DNA from: Brevibacillus porteri
GTDB lineage: Bacteria > Bacillota > Bacilli > Brevibacillales > Brevibacillaceae
Length of the DNA: 64,000 nucleotides
Assembly: GCF_003013475.1 (NCBI RefSeq)
Contig: NZ_PXZO01000002.1
Location: forward strand, 62,001 to 126,000
Direction of reading: 5' to 3'
Part shown: positions 34,669 to 43,672 of the stretch, piece by piece
Layout of the letters: every line of letters starts with the position of its first letter
How positions within the stretch are numbered: position 1 is the stretch's first letter
Translations under genes and position numbers: made by a program
The notes under the pieces: generated by a model
The model's input: only the letters and a program-made list of their open reading frames with translations
Told to the model about the DNA's origin: nothing
Databases searched by the model: none

Positions 34669-35700
34669 ATGAAGTTGTGGGGAAAAAGTATCCAGGTCGC
34701 AGCAACGTACATTGGAACCGTCGTAGGGGCCGGGTTTGCGAGCGGTCAAGAAATTCTCGCGTTTTTCACCGCCTACGGCCATGCCGGAACAATCGGCATC
34801 CTGCTCGCCACATCTCTTTTTGTTTGGCTGGGCTACAAGATGATGCTAATCGCTCATCAATTGCGCACACCCTCCTATGAATCCTTTAATCAAAAACTGT
34901 TTGGACCGATGATCGGTCGTGCGATGAATATTTTGGTCTTTCTCACCCTTTTTGGCGTAACGACTGTCATGTTGGCAGGAGCGGGATCGGTCTTAGAGGA
35001 GCAGTTTGACATTCCATATTTGGTCGGGACCACAGCCACCATTTTGTTCGCTCTGTTGCTTCTGCGAAAAGGGTTGGAGCAACTACTCGTCGTGAATGCG
35101 ATTGTTGTACCGTCCATGTTATTGTTCGCTCTGCTCATTTTGCTGGATGGCACCGCAGAATCTCCCATGCCTCTTTCACCCCCATCCGATTACTCCTTCT
35201 TATGGAAAACAGTCTTATACGTGTCCTTTAATTTGGCCATGGCCCAATCTGTTCTCATCCCGATCGGCTATGCGATCCGTGACAGGGTCGTTTTGTTTCG
35301 GGCAGCCGTCATTGGCGGGGTCGTGCTTGGATTCATGCTCCTCGTCGTCCATACGGCTATGTTGGCCAACTGGGACGATGTCCGTCTCATGAATATCCCC
35401 ATTCTTTTTGTAACGGACCAATGGAACGAGTGGCTCCAGCTGTTCTTTGTTTTCGTGCTCTATTCCGAGATTTTTACCACACTGATTTCGAACGTGTTCG
35501 GGATTGGTCAGCAGTTGCGTGAATTATTGGACGTTCCGGAATCGCGGCTTTACTTGTATTTATTCTCTACTTCTTTCATATTGTGCCTAATTGGGTACAG
35601 TCAGTTGCTCATGTTTTTGTATCCGTTGTTTGGGTATTTGGGGTTGTCTACGCTTTGTCGGATTTCGGTTCCAGGGAATGTACTCAGAAAGCGGTTTTGA
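34669..35700 (+). CDS. YkvI-like membrane protein (LeuT-fold transporter relative)
   Basis: A 343-residue protein with about 10 helices. The first helix carries GTVVGAGFASGQEILAFF, a GxGxASGQE pattern seen in YkvI-type members of the APC/LeuT fold where helix 1 is unwound at the substrate site. The ligand is unknown. AAAGGA lies about ten bases before the ATG at 34669; an ATG seven codons earlier includes that site. It ends in a short basic tail. 35701-35878 is AT-rich with an imperfect inverted repeat (about 35840-35871) and no gene. Confidence 0.75.
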   Translation: MKLWGKSIQVAATYIGTVVGAGFASGQEILAFFTAYGHAGTIGILLATSLFVWLGYKMMLIAHQLRTPSYESFNQKLFGPMIGRAMNILVFLTLFGVTTVMLAGAGSVLEEQFDIPYLVGTTATILFALLLLRKGLEQLLVVNAIVVPSMLLFALLILLDGTAESPMPLSPPSDYSFLWKTVLYVSFNLAMAQSVLIPIGYAIRDRVVLFRAAVIGGVVLGFMLLVVHTAMLANWDDVRLMNIPILFVTDQWNEWLQLFFVFVLYSEIFTTLISNVFGIGQQLRELLDVPESRLYLYLFSTSFILCLIGYSQLLMFLYPLFGYLGLSTLCRISVPGNVLRKRF

Positions 35701-35878
35701 TTGGAAAACGATGAACATTCCCGATACCTGATTCATTTCCATATCGTTCGGATTTAAGGTGATCGAAAGGTATGTACAAAAGTATTACCCCCGTAATTTT
35801 TTTAACAACAAACAAAGAGCCTCATTAAAAACCGAACGAATATTAATATAATTAATATAAAGTTCGTATTCCCTTATC

Positions 35879-37825
35879 TCAACCTTTTTCCTTTCGCAGT
35901 ACTTCCGCATACTTTTCGATGGGTTCCTGTTCCATGAGCCGAATCAAATTCATCGTCTTCCTTTCCCATTTCTCGATTTGTTCCTCTTCATAAAGTATTT
36001 CAATGAATGGTTCGTACAAACACGGGCTTTTGGTTGCGACAGGATGTTTTCGGTCCACTAAATGAGCCCACCCTAGATATCGCTGGCAAATCAAGTATGC
36101 GATGGCGCCTTCATCAGTCTGTAGGAGCGGGTAGTCATGGGATAGATTTGCCAGAATGCGTTCTGTATGATCAGAAGCCAAAGGTGATTCAGAAAGATCT
36201 TTTCCTAGACGGCTCTCTAAATGAGTGAATGCAGCTTTCAACGTTTCGTCATTTCTTTTTGCCATACCAAAGCCTCGCTTCACCGTATTTCCGATTTTCT
36301 TATCCCATTTTACGCGTTTGATTTGATCAATGGCATACTCTACATTCCGATTTTTCCAGGCTTCAGCTGTTCTGTGATACACATCGAATGGATCTTTACC
36401 AGCCCTCGCCTGCCAACTTGAGGGATGAAAGGCGCTACCACCAACCTCAATAAGTCCATGATCTACACGTATACTTCCTTCTAGTGCATATAGTAAAAGC
36501 ATAGGTTCATAGATTCGATAGATGTGAGCAGCGATCTCATTCCCTTCTTTGGCACAAGTCATATAGTACAACGTTAACTTACTAACGGTTTGTGCATGGT
36601 TACCCCTCATTCTTGACACGACTGTATTTTTCTCATCAATATCAAGCTCAGCTGGTACACCTGCTGCACGATAGGGATGAAAGTACAATGGATGCAGGTT
36701 CATTGGATGAGCTTCGATGAATACGTGGATCCTTCGCAAATATTCATGGAACAATAAATGATCCACGTTGTTCTCAGCAGAAGTACTTCTATGATGATGG
36801 TGATTTGCGAAGCTAGCTATATACGTGATCAGCTTTAGAATCCGTTCATCTCCATTGCATAAAGCAAACTCCAGCAGACTTTGTTCAAAATCTTCGATAG
36901 GTAGTACAAGCCCAGGAAATTTCATTAAAAAGTCTTCGATTGGTCGCTCTCTTTCGTAGGTTTTCTGTCCCGTGACATACAAATAGATGTCCTTCGCTTC
37001 CTTTACCTGGGGAACGGTGATCCTGGAATAATCACAGGTTTTGTATAAACGAGATTGAAAATGAAACATTTCCATCGTATTCTTGACTTCGGCACATTCA
37101 CGATCATATTGGTAGGAGCAATCAAACGGAAACCCACGCAGAATGGAATAACTGCTAAGACCGAGCTGCGTAAGATCAGCGACTTCCATCGCATAAGCCA
37201 CCCCATATATTCCACTTCCATTTCGAACATGAACATATAACCTGCCATCATGGCTCTTCCACCACTTTTGATATCCCTGACTCGCCTGCTCAATAAGAAT
37301 AGGTTTCTCTTCTATACTTGAGAGCCAATGCGCAACGTCTGACTGTTCTATCCATTTTACTATCCATTGTTTTTTCTCTCGTAGCAGGCTGTATTTGACA
37401 CTTTCACTCTCTAGCAGTTCTTCAATATTTTCAGCATATACTTGAAACGTAGTATAGTGTAGCGTATACAGCTTGCCGTTCTCATCTATATAACCAGCCT
37501 TACTCAACCCATCATCCATCACATGAAAACACTCTACCAGCGTTTGTTCTTCATAATTCAAAACCTCGGGTATTCTCCGTTCCTCACCATCTCGATGAGC
37601 AAAGCTCCCCCATAAATCGATACAAAAACGATTGTCGATCTCTCCACCAAATGAATAGCTCAAACCACCATACGTTTCCTGCACATCCAACAAAGCGTTA
37701 AAGGCTGGAATTCCATGCTGTTGGAGGATTTTTTTTACTTGCTCTCTGTCTGTAATGGTTTCCCTTCTCGTACATTGCCGAATAAAAGCCTTCGCTGTTT
37801 CTGACAATTTGTCACCGCCAAGCAT
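35879..37825 (-). CDS. Large hypothetical protein, 648 residues, SUKH-like N-terminus (tentative)
   Basis: Not recognised as a named family. Residues 10-160 (AKAFIRQCTRRE, FNALLDVQETYGGLSY, FCIDLWGSFAHRDGE) resemble the SMI1/SUKH fold found in immunity proteins. The middle is alpha-helical with a histidine run (NHHHHRS, about residue 345). The C-terminal 250 residues are helical and basic. Upstream on the same strand is a normal AGGAGGCTACGA site. Codon use is more AT-rich than in the permease genes. It may be the largest part of an immunity- or anti-toxin-type island that runs to 42.3 kb. Confidence 0.6.
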   Translation of the reverse strand: MLGGDKLSETAKAFIRQCTRRETITDREQVKKILQQHGIPAFNALLDVQETYGGLSYSFGGEIDNRFCIDLWGSFAHRDGEERRIPEVLNYEEQTLVECFHVMDDGLSKAGYIDENGKLYTLHYTTFQVYAENIEELLESESVKYSLLREKKQWIVKWIEQSDVAHWLSSIEEKPILIEQASQGYQKWWKSHDGRLYVHVRNGSGIYGVAYAMEVADLTQLGLSSYSILRGFPFDCSYQYDRECAEVKNTMEMFHFQSRLYKTCDYSRITVPQVKEAKDIYLYVTGQKTYERERPIEDFLMKFPGLVLPIEDFEQSLLEFALCNGDERILKLITYIASFANHHHHRSTSAENNVDHLLFHEYLRRIHVFIEAHPMNLHPLYFHPYRAAGVPAELDIDEKNTVVSRMRGNHAQTVSKLTLYYMTCAKEGNEIAAHIYRIYEPMLLLYALEGSIRVDHGLIEVGGSAFHPSSWQARAGKDPFDVYHRTAEAWKNRNVEYAIDQIKRVKWDKKIGNTVKRGFGMAKRNDETLKAAFTHLESRLGKDLSESPLASDHTERILANLSHDYPLLQTDEGAIAYLICQRYLGWAHLVDRKHPVATKSPCLYEPFIEILYEEEQIEKWERKTMNLIRLMEQEPIEKYAEVLRKEKG

Positions 37826-37945
37826 ATTCGTAGCCTCCTTTCGAGATTTTGGATTTCATTTTTACACGAATGGTAACATTTGTCACAGTTGAAACGTCAT
37901 AGATTACGGCCCAACTCATCAACCTACTAGAAAGGAATTCCTATC

Positions 37946-39178
37946 ATGAAATTTTCTACCCTATTAAAAACCATGCTCGTTCTGTTCCTCACCTTCTTCT
38001 CTACTTCGCCAATCAAGGCTGAAGAGCAGGAAGACCCATTAAATCCACCGCAATTACCGGTTGTGTATCAAAACCTGCAAATCCCGTCTCATTTGACAGA
38101 GCCATTCTTTCTTTTCACGAAGCAACCACTTTACAAGCACGATTCATCTCCAAAGACTTACACCATGTCATTGGTTTCACCGTCTGGAAAAGTAATAAAA
38201 AGCAATTACCTCGCTTATAAAAGTGAAGTGTACCCGCTCCGAAATGGGTACGGTTATTTTTATAATGGCAGCTTTTTTAAGCATACGGAATATTGGGTCT
38301 ACGATAAGCAGGGCAAAGTTTCACCGATGGGTACCTGTTGCGATGTTGCTTTCAGGCAGATACATGGGGAATGGTTTACGGGCACGGACTATCCGGGAAA
38401 CCTGCCGTATCTGTACAATGCCAAAACAGGGAAAATTACAAAGAAGTTTCCGGACGCGGATCATCCATTCTACTTAGCCGAACCGACTACCAAAACGTTT
38501 GATCCGTATTACTTGCCCTATGGTGAAATGGTAAAAGACGCAAAAGGGTACGAATATTACAAGATGGGCATGAGAAATATTCATGGAAAAATACTGAGTA
38601 AGCCATTTTTTGATGAATATTTCGGATATGGTGAAGGCTGGCATCGTGTGAAAATAAATGGCCAGACTCATTTTATCAGCAATGAAGGCAAAATTATGCT
38701 GAAGCCTTCCCGTAACTATAAAGTCGAATCGAATATGCACAGTGGAGCATTTATTGTCTCAGGTAAGCTAGGTAACGAAGAATTTTATGTGCTCATGAAC
38801 AAAAAAGGGCTCATTGTTTCGAAAAAATATGCGTTTATCCACCCAACATCCGATGGTCACTTTCTCGCTGTGACGAAAACCAACAAGCAATTTACCTTTG
38901 CCAAAATAAATGCAGCAGATAAAGTCGTCTCCCCTCAACAATATGTGCTAAATAAGCCAGAACAAATGAAAGAGCTCAAGCAGACGGGACAATTGTTTCA
39001 TACTGATTCCCAGATCATTGCGAACACAGCTAACAATCAAAGCTTCAACTTTCCACATCAATTGCTGATCACCCCTACGAATGAGACCGTTGCCATCGAA
39101 TACACCATCTCGGGGATCAAGAAGATAGGCGTGTATACACATGACGGTATGCTGATCTACGAGGAGATTATCAAATAA
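37946..39178 (+). CDS. Secreted WG-repeat-like protein
   Basis: A 410-residue exported protein. Residues 1-25 form a signal peptide ending SPIKAEE. The body is made of beta-hairpin-like repeats with G-K / F-x-x-Y patterns (GYGYFYNG, WVYDKQGKV, YLYNAKTGKI, HFISNEGKI, YVLMNKKGLIVSKK, GVYTHDGMLIYEE), like WG-repeat proteins that bind ligands at the cell surface. No catalytic motif seen. GAAAGGAATT precedes the ATG. It is divergent from the 648-residue gene and has a strong terminator. Confidence 0.7.
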   Translation: MKFSTLLKTMLVLFLTFFSTSPIKAEEQEDPLNPPQLPVVYQNLQIPSHLTEPFFLFTKQPLYKHDSSPKTYTMSLVSPSGKVIKSNYLAYKSEVYPLRNGYGYFYNGSFFKHTEYWVYDKQGKVSPMGTCCDVAFRQIHGEWFTGTDYPGNLPYLYNAKTGKITKKFPDADHPFYLAEPTTKTFDPYYLPYGEMVKDAKGYEYYKMGMRNIHGKILSKPFFDEYFGYGEGWHRVKINGQTHFISNEGKIMLKPSRNYKVESNMHSGAFIVSGKLGNEEFYVLMNKKGLIVSKKYAFIHPTSDGHFLAVTKTNKQFTFAKINAADKVVSPQQYVLNKPEQMKELKQTGQLFHTDSQIIANTANNQSFNFPHQLLITPTNETVAIEYTISGIKKIGVYTHDGMLIYEEIIK

Positions 39179-39193
39179 GTAGGTCAAACAAAT

Positions 39194-39240
39194 AAAAGCA
39201 CGACAATGCCCTACTAAACAAGGGAAATGGTCGTGCTTTT
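39194..39240. terminator. Intrinsic terminator between convergent genes
   Basis: AAAAGCACGAC and GTCGTGCTTTT form an 11-bp stem (with an inner CCC/GGG pairing) and serve both directions. Confidence 0.85.
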
Positions 39241-39278
39241 TATATCAAGTTGCCTTGGTGTCCCAAGCGATAACGCAA

Positions 39279-40214
39279 TTATTCCAATCCCGCAGGCTTT
39301 TCCCTTCCATCCATTGGATACCAGCGAAGCACATCACGCGGTGGGCTTGCCAACCCTTCCTCCAGCAAGACACACTTCCAAATTTCTTCACCCGGCCCAT
39401 CGGTTGTATCTCCGTCATTGATAACAGGACCATTCTCATATACATAGTTCGATATATTCCGCAGGAAACTCGCGACCTCATTCGGATCGTAGGCATCCCC
39501 ATTAAATACCGCCTCATGATCGATCACATCCAACTGCTGCATGCCGACGGTATCCATCAAGAGCCATCCTTCCGGAAGATTGAACAGCCGGACATTGGAC
39601 CACAACTCCAGCGGAAGAAGCTGTATTTGCTCATAGCGTAGATTCAGCTCTTGCATCAGCTCGGCAGACGCGAGGCACTCCCCATTCGGATTAAAAAAGC
39701 AAAGGGCTTCTGGCATTTTCAACAGCGACTCAGCAATGGCAGTGACAGTCATCAACTCCGGGAGCGCTTCATAATCCTCAGGCAGTACAGGAGCCTGATC
39801 GTTCGACTCTCCCAACACGAAAGAAGAACGAATACGGAGAAACGCTTTGTGCTCGGATGCAGCTTGCCGCCCTTCAGGATATCCCCACGACTGCTGAGCT
39901 GCCCGCTCCAGGCTATTCGAGAACGTAATCGGTCCGAAAAAGCCCATCGACCAAGCGCCAAACAACATCGTATCTTCTGCCGGGTCGCCCATACTATCCG
40001 GCCAAGGCTTATCGACGACATCGACCTGAATATATCCGTTTACTTCTGGACGATACGGAATAAGCAAGCTAGGGCCGCTGAACACCCATTGGTCGAACGT
40101 TTCCATGATGTTGGCAATTTCAAATTGATCCTTGAGCATGTCTGCTATTTTGTGAATCGGAACCGCCGTTGACAGCAGGACGGCAACCCCTTGAGAATAC
40201 ATACCTTTTGGCAT
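39279..40214 (-). CDS. Hypothetical protein, DUF4261-like (tentative)
   Basis: An acidic, soluble protein of 311 residues. It opens MPKGMYSQGVAVLLSTAVP and contains WVFSGPSLLIPYRPEVNGYIQVDVVDKPWPDSMGDP, FLRIRSSFV and LWSNVRLFNLPEGWLLMDTVGMQQLDVIDHEAVF. The conserved Trp/Pro/Asp pattern recalls DUF4261 proteins, whose function is unknown. It starts a run of five - strand genes of unknown function spaced by 12-80 bases. Confidence 0.65.
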   Translation of the reverse strand: MPKGMYSQGVAVLLSTAVPIHKIADMLKDQFEIANIMETFDQWVFSGPSLLIPYRPEVNGYIQVDVVDKPWPDSMGDPAEDTMLFGAWSMGFFGPITFSNSLERAAQQSWGYPEGRQAASEHKAFLRIRSSFVLGESNDQAPVLPEDYEALPELMTVTAIAESLLKMPEALCFFNPNGECLASAELMQELNLRYEQIQLLPLELWSNVRLFNLPEGWLLMDTVGMQQLDVIDHEAVFNGDAYDPNEVASFLRNISNYVYENGPVINDGDTTDGPGEEIWKCVLLEEGLASPPRDVLRWYPMDGREKPAGLE

Positions 40215-40259
40215 ATCGTCATCTTCTTTCCATTGTATTTTTATGAGTCATGGCGTACT

Positions 40260-40907
40260 TTACGTAACTGTAAATCCAATCGCTTGAAGTTCCTTGATCG
40301 CGAGTTCCAGATCAACTTCCGGATTCAGCTCCGTAATCATTTCTTCGGTAATGGCAGTATTTGAAAACGTGTAACCAACTACATCAAACGGAACCTTCAC
40401 CTCGTAGTAAGCCTCTGCCCACTCTACATAGTCTTCTGGAATATCATATATCATCCCAAGTAAAAAATCTGATCCGTCATCCAGCCCTTGCGGATTATGT
40501 ACGTCTCCCGTTTTCCACACGTGATCAGTAGATTCTCGCCATAAGCAAAACGTAACGTCCTCTTTGGTAAGCGCTTCGTCATCGAGTCGATGAAGCAAAG
40601 CAGGAGGGACTTGCTCATAGATGCCAGGCCAAACCTCGTATTCTTCCCTGGCATGAGGACTCATTTCCGATTCATGATCAAATCCTTTTACAATAACGCC
40701 CTCGGGGGTGAACAGGATGTAAAGATCGTCGCCTGCTCCGTTGTTAATGCTCGCGAATGTTGTGTTTTCATCCCATTGTGGATCGAACTGATATCTGCGT
40801 AGCCATTCCTCTTGACACATTAGAATATCCAGAGCACTCAGCACGAGCATGCGCTGTTTTAATACTTCAGGTTGTAGGAAAGTATTTGGCCAACTTTTCA
40901 TTTGCAA
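40260..40907 (-). CDS. Hypothetical acidic protein, 215 residues
   Basis: Not recognised. Soluble, with many Glu/Asp and Trp residues. Notable stretches are RRYQFDPQWDENTTFASINNG, the YILFTPEGVIVKGFDHESEMS strand pair, and LLGMIYDIPEDYVEWAEAYYEV. The C-terminal 45 residues look like a separate small helical domain (ITEEMITELNPEVDLELAIKEL). The acidic, compact character and the neighbours fit an immunity-type or toxin-antidote protein, but no partner toxin is seen. AGAGGTGG precedes the ATG. Confidence 0.65.
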   Translation of the reverse strand: MQMKSWPNTFLQPEVLKQRMLVLSALDILMCQEEWLRRYQFDPQWDENTTFASINNGAGDDLYILFTPEGVIVKGFDHESEMSPHAREEYEVWPGIYEQVPPALLHRLDDEALTKEDVTFCLWRESTDHVWKTGDVHNPQGLDDGSDFLLGMIYDIPEDYVEWAEAYYEVKVPFDVVGYTFSNTAITEEMITELNPEVDLELAIKELQAIGFTVT

Positions 40908-40933
40908 CCACCTCTACGATTTAGATACTCCCC

Positions 40934-41335
40934 CTAATCCCAATCCAAAAAACCTTCCACGGACAACTTTTCCTCCCCGCATTCGGGACAAGTCGGCGAA
41001 TACCCGTGATCCAGCTCCTTGTCAATCGGAATAGATGGCATTTTCTCTGAACACCGTGGACAATCATAGCTTTGTAAATACGAATCAGTGTCCGACTGCA
41101 AGTGCAAATAGTGGGCATTTAGCAGGTATTTGCATTTTTCGCAAACATATAGACCATGGAAGCAGTTATACTTTGTATGATCGTCCTTCATAAATTCTCG
41201 GATTCGCTCCTTGCCAGCTGGATCCTCGAACCATTCTTCGATTTCGCTCAAATAACCATATCTGAATCCAACGCCCATGTACACATTTTGGTTGTATGAG
41301 CAACGTTCACAATGCAGCTTATAAGCTACGCCCAT
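40934..41335 (-). CDS. Zinc-ribbon protein, 133 residues
   Basis: Four CxxC knuckles are visible: CERC near residue 9, CEKC near 62, CPRC near 94 and CPEC near 119, so it should bind two zinc ions. The middle contains a helical EIEEWFEDPAGKERIREFM segment. No enzyme motif. GGGGAGGGAG precedes the ATG at 41335; a longer frame 12 codons upstream is rejected because it overlaps this site. It lies directly downstream of the DUF2628-like gene. Confidence 0.72.
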   Translation of the reverse strand: MGVAYKLHCERCSYNQNVYMGVGFRYGYLSEIEEWFEDPAGKERIREFMKDDHTKYNCFHGLYVCEKCKYLLNAHYLHLQSDTDSYLQSYDCPRCSEKMPSIPIDKELDHGYSPTCPECGEEKLSVEGFLDWD

Positions 41336-41367
41336 TATATCTCCCTCCCCATGTGAGAAAATTCTCT

Positions 41368-41826
41368 TCACGATGTGAGTAGTACATCTAGCAGACTAAA
41401 GCCAATATTGACCAACACAACTACAACTACGCCGCGAACACTAACGCCACCAAGCTTTCGTGTATCTTCTATATCAAGCATGGCGTTTTTACTGTGCGCT
41501 TTTTTTATTTTCCGAACAGCCGACACATAGTATAAAAAATTGCCGGTTAGTCCAAATATCGCTCGTTGAAATAATGCAAAGAGTATGTATACTTCATTGA
41601 AAGTAGCATCATCGAGTGCCATTGCACCCAAGGCAAAACCCACAAAGAGGTTCACCAAATAAATAACGGTCGCCCATCCATACATTTTCCGATAGGCAAA
41701 CCATGCTACGCCAAAAAGTGCTGCTCCCCAATTCCATGAGAGTCCTTTCGCCCGCCAAGCCTCCAAATAGTATTTATGATGGTGGACATAGGCGGACAAG
41801 AAATTCAAGGTAAGATGAGTGTCCAA
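41368..41826 (-). CDS. DUF2628-like membrane protein
   Basis: A 152-residue protein. The N-terminal region carries the family pattern LSWNWGAALFGVAWFAYRKMYGWATVIY (a Trp-rich amphipathic start followed by helix 1). Two to three further hydrophobic stretches follow, about 60-75, 80-105 and 130-150. The function of the family is unknown. It is part of the - strand run of unknown genes and has an AGGAGAAAGC site before the ATG. Confidence 0.7.
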   Translation of the reverse strand: MDTHLTLNFLSAYVHHHKYYLEAWRAKGLSWNWGAALFGVAWFAYRKMYGWATVIYLVNLFVGFALGAMALDDATFNEVYILFALFQRAIFGLTGNFLYYVSAVRKIKKAHSKNAMLDIEDTRKLGGVSVRGVVVVVLVNIGFSLLDVLLTS

Positions 41827-41842
41827 GCTTTCTCCTCCAAAA

Positions 41843-42274
41843 CTATTTATCTTTATCTCGATCCTCTTTTAATTGACTTATCCATTTTTCTATTTGTTCC
41901 TCATCGAAAATGATGATTTGGCTTCCATTCTGAGGTCTGTCCACCCAACATTCTCCGATCTCAATTGCTGTATCGATTGTCTCCTCGTCTGTTTTCGTAA
42001 ATAAATCTTCTTCATCTGAGCGCCATCTAGACCAAAACAGCCAACACCATTTTGCCATTTCTTCATGGAATAGTTTACTTGTTCTTGATTTTTCAAGTAG
42101 TCGAAGAAGACTCTCTTTGTTGTGAGGAAAATCCTCCAGGTTGATCATGAACACGACAGCCACTTCCATTTCAAATTTGAATCCAAGCCGCAACGCCCAC
42201 TCATTATACCAAAAATAACCAAGCCATTCGACTGCAACCCGATTGTTGATGGGATCGTGATATGCATTTTCCAT
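41843..42274 (-). CDS. Hypothetical protein, 143 residues
   Basis: Not recognised. Tryptophan-rich and acidic, with EWLGYFWYNEWALRLGFKFEMEVAVVFMINLE at the N-terminus and a charged C-terminal helix (EEQIEKWISQLKEDRDKDK). It is the most upstream gene of the 39.2-42.3 kb - strand run. No strong ribosome binding site is seen before the ATG, so the start is uncertain. Confidence 0.55.
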   Translation of the reverse strand: MENAYHDPINNRVAVEWLGYFWYNEWALRLGFKFEMEVAVVFMINLEDFPHNKESLLRLLEKSRTSKLFHEEMAKWCWLFWSRWRSDEEDLFTKTDEETIDTAIEIGECWVDRPQNGSQIIIFDEEQIEKWISQLKEDRDKDK

Positions 42275-42424
42275 CTACGCAAATAGTCACTCGTTGGACG
42301 AGCCTAGTGTCTTTTTATGTCTACCTTCTAAATACTGATGCCAAATCTCACTTGACCTTCACATTAGCGTAAACGTTTAGACTACATGCAGAAAGATAAC
42401 TCATTCACTCAAGGAGGAACAAAA

Positions 42425-43183
42425 GTGAACAACTATACAGGGAAAAAAGCAGTCGTAACTGGAGGTACACATGGCATGGGCTTGGCCGTGGCAAAAGCAT
42501 TGCTGGCAGGTGGCGCCGAGGTCATCGTCTCTGGTCGCAATCCGAAAAATGCCGAAGAAGCAAAACGTGAGCTGGGCGAACGGGCACATGTTGTGGTGTC
42601 TGATGTATCGAACATGAAGGATGTGCAAGCATTCGGAGACGATGTGGAAAAGCATTTTGGCAAGATCGATTTTCTCCATGTGAATGCAGGCACTTCCATT
42701 CTGGAACCGTTTTTGGAAGTCACTGAGGAGACCTACGATCGGATTTTTGAGGTAAATACGAAAGGGGCATTTTTTACCGTCCAACGCTTGGCGCCGCTTA
42801 TTCATGAAGGAGGTTCGATCGTTTTTACATCTTCTGTAGCAGATGAAGGCGGCTACCCCGGCATGAGCGTATACAGTGCATCCAAAGCGGCATTGCGTTC
42901 CTTGGCCTCCGGGTTTGCGGTGGAGCTGCTAGACAAGGGTATTCGCGTCAATGTCGTGAGTCCCGGTTTCATTGATACGCCTTCCATGGGAGTTGCTGGT
43001 TTCACGGAAACAGAACGCGCTACCTTCCAGGAGCTTGGCGATAAGGTTACACCAATGAAACGTCATGGTTCATCAGAAGAAGTGGCGAAAGCCGTGCTTT
43101 TCCTCGCCTTTGACGCTACCTTTACGACTGGTGCGAGGTTAACTGTGGATGGTGGTATCGGGCAAAACTTACATTCGTTGTAA
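42425..43183 (+). CDS. Short-chain dehydrogenase/reductase (SDR)
   Basis: An NAD(P)H-dependent oxidoreductase of 252 residues. The cofactor motif TGGTHGMG lies near residue 12 and the VNAG-type motif near 85. The catalytic serine is in SSV, followed by YSASK (Tyr and Lys of the active site). The C-terminal DGG is typical of classical SDRs. The start is GTG, seven bases after AAGGAGG; the upstream ATG at 42386 would read through that site. Substrate unknown. Confidence 0.92.
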   Translation: MNNYTGKKAVVTGGTHGMGLAVAKALLAGGAEVIVSGRNPKNAEEAKRELGERAHVVVSDVSNMKDVQAFGDDVEKHFGKIDFLHVNAGTSILEPFLEVTEETYDRIFEVNTKGAFFTVQRLAPLIHEGGSIVFTSSVADEGGYPGMSVYSASKAALRSLASGFAVELLDKGIRVNVVSPGFIDTPSMGVAGFTETERATFQELGDKVTPMKRHGSSEEVAKAVLFLAFDATFTTGARLTVDGGIGQNLHSL

Positions 43184-43187
43184 TAAG

Positions 43188-43221
43188 ACGGCCCCGAAGC
43201 AGCTGATCGCTTCGGGGCCGT
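43188..43221. terminator. Strong GC-rich terminator
   Basis: ACGGCCCCGAAGC pairs perfectly with GCTTCGGGGCCGT around 8 bases, between the convergent SDR and MerR genes. Confidence 0.85.
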
Positions 43222-43230
43222 GACTATGAA

Positions 43231-43596
43231 CTAGCTCGTAACCTTTTTTCCACGGGTAATGGATATTTGCCTCTCGAGCGTTTTCTTCCACTCCTGGAGT
43301 GCCTCAATCTGTTCGTTCACTTTGCTGAGCTTTTGTTCGTAAATCGCCAGCATTTCCTCGCAATATTCGTAATCATCGGGAGATGCTGCTTCCCCTCTGA
43401 ACAACGTTCTGATTTCATCCGCCGTTAACCCCAGCTTCAAGTACAGTTGAATCATCTTGACACGCTTGACTGCCGATTCATTGAAATGGCGGTAATCATT
43501 TTCCAGTCGTTCTGCCTGTAGCAAGCCCTTTTCTTCATAATGACGGATCGACCGAGTACTGACATTGGTTAATTGGGATAACTCGCTTATTTTCAC
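43231..43596 (-). CDS. MerR-family transcriptional regulator
   Basis: A 121-residue regulator. The N-terminal winged helix reads KISELSQLTNVSTRSIRHYEEKGLLQAERLENDYRHF, and a dimerisation coiled coil ends the protein (MLAIYEQKLSKVNEQIEALQEWKKTLERQI). No Cys metal-sensing motif, so a multidrug- or redox-type MerR is likely. The start is GTG about 12 bases after GAGGAGG. It follows the MFS gene on the same strand by 76 bases and may control it. Confidence 0.88.
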   Translation of the reverse strand: MKISELSQLTNVSTRSIRHYEEKGLLQAERLENDYRHFNESAVKRVKMIQLYLKLGLTADEIRTLFRGEAASPDDYEYCEEMLAIYEQKLSKVNEQIEALQEWKKTLERQISITRGKKVTS

Positions 43597-43672
43597 GAAG
43601 CAAAGGACCTCCTCGTATGAGTATGCTATCCCCATTATATGCCAGAATGTCAGGTATCCATATCGTTTTTGA

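Noticed and set aside
39651-40172. 173-codon + strand frame
   Set aside because: Antisense shadow of the DUF4261-like gene; basic, low-complexity translation.
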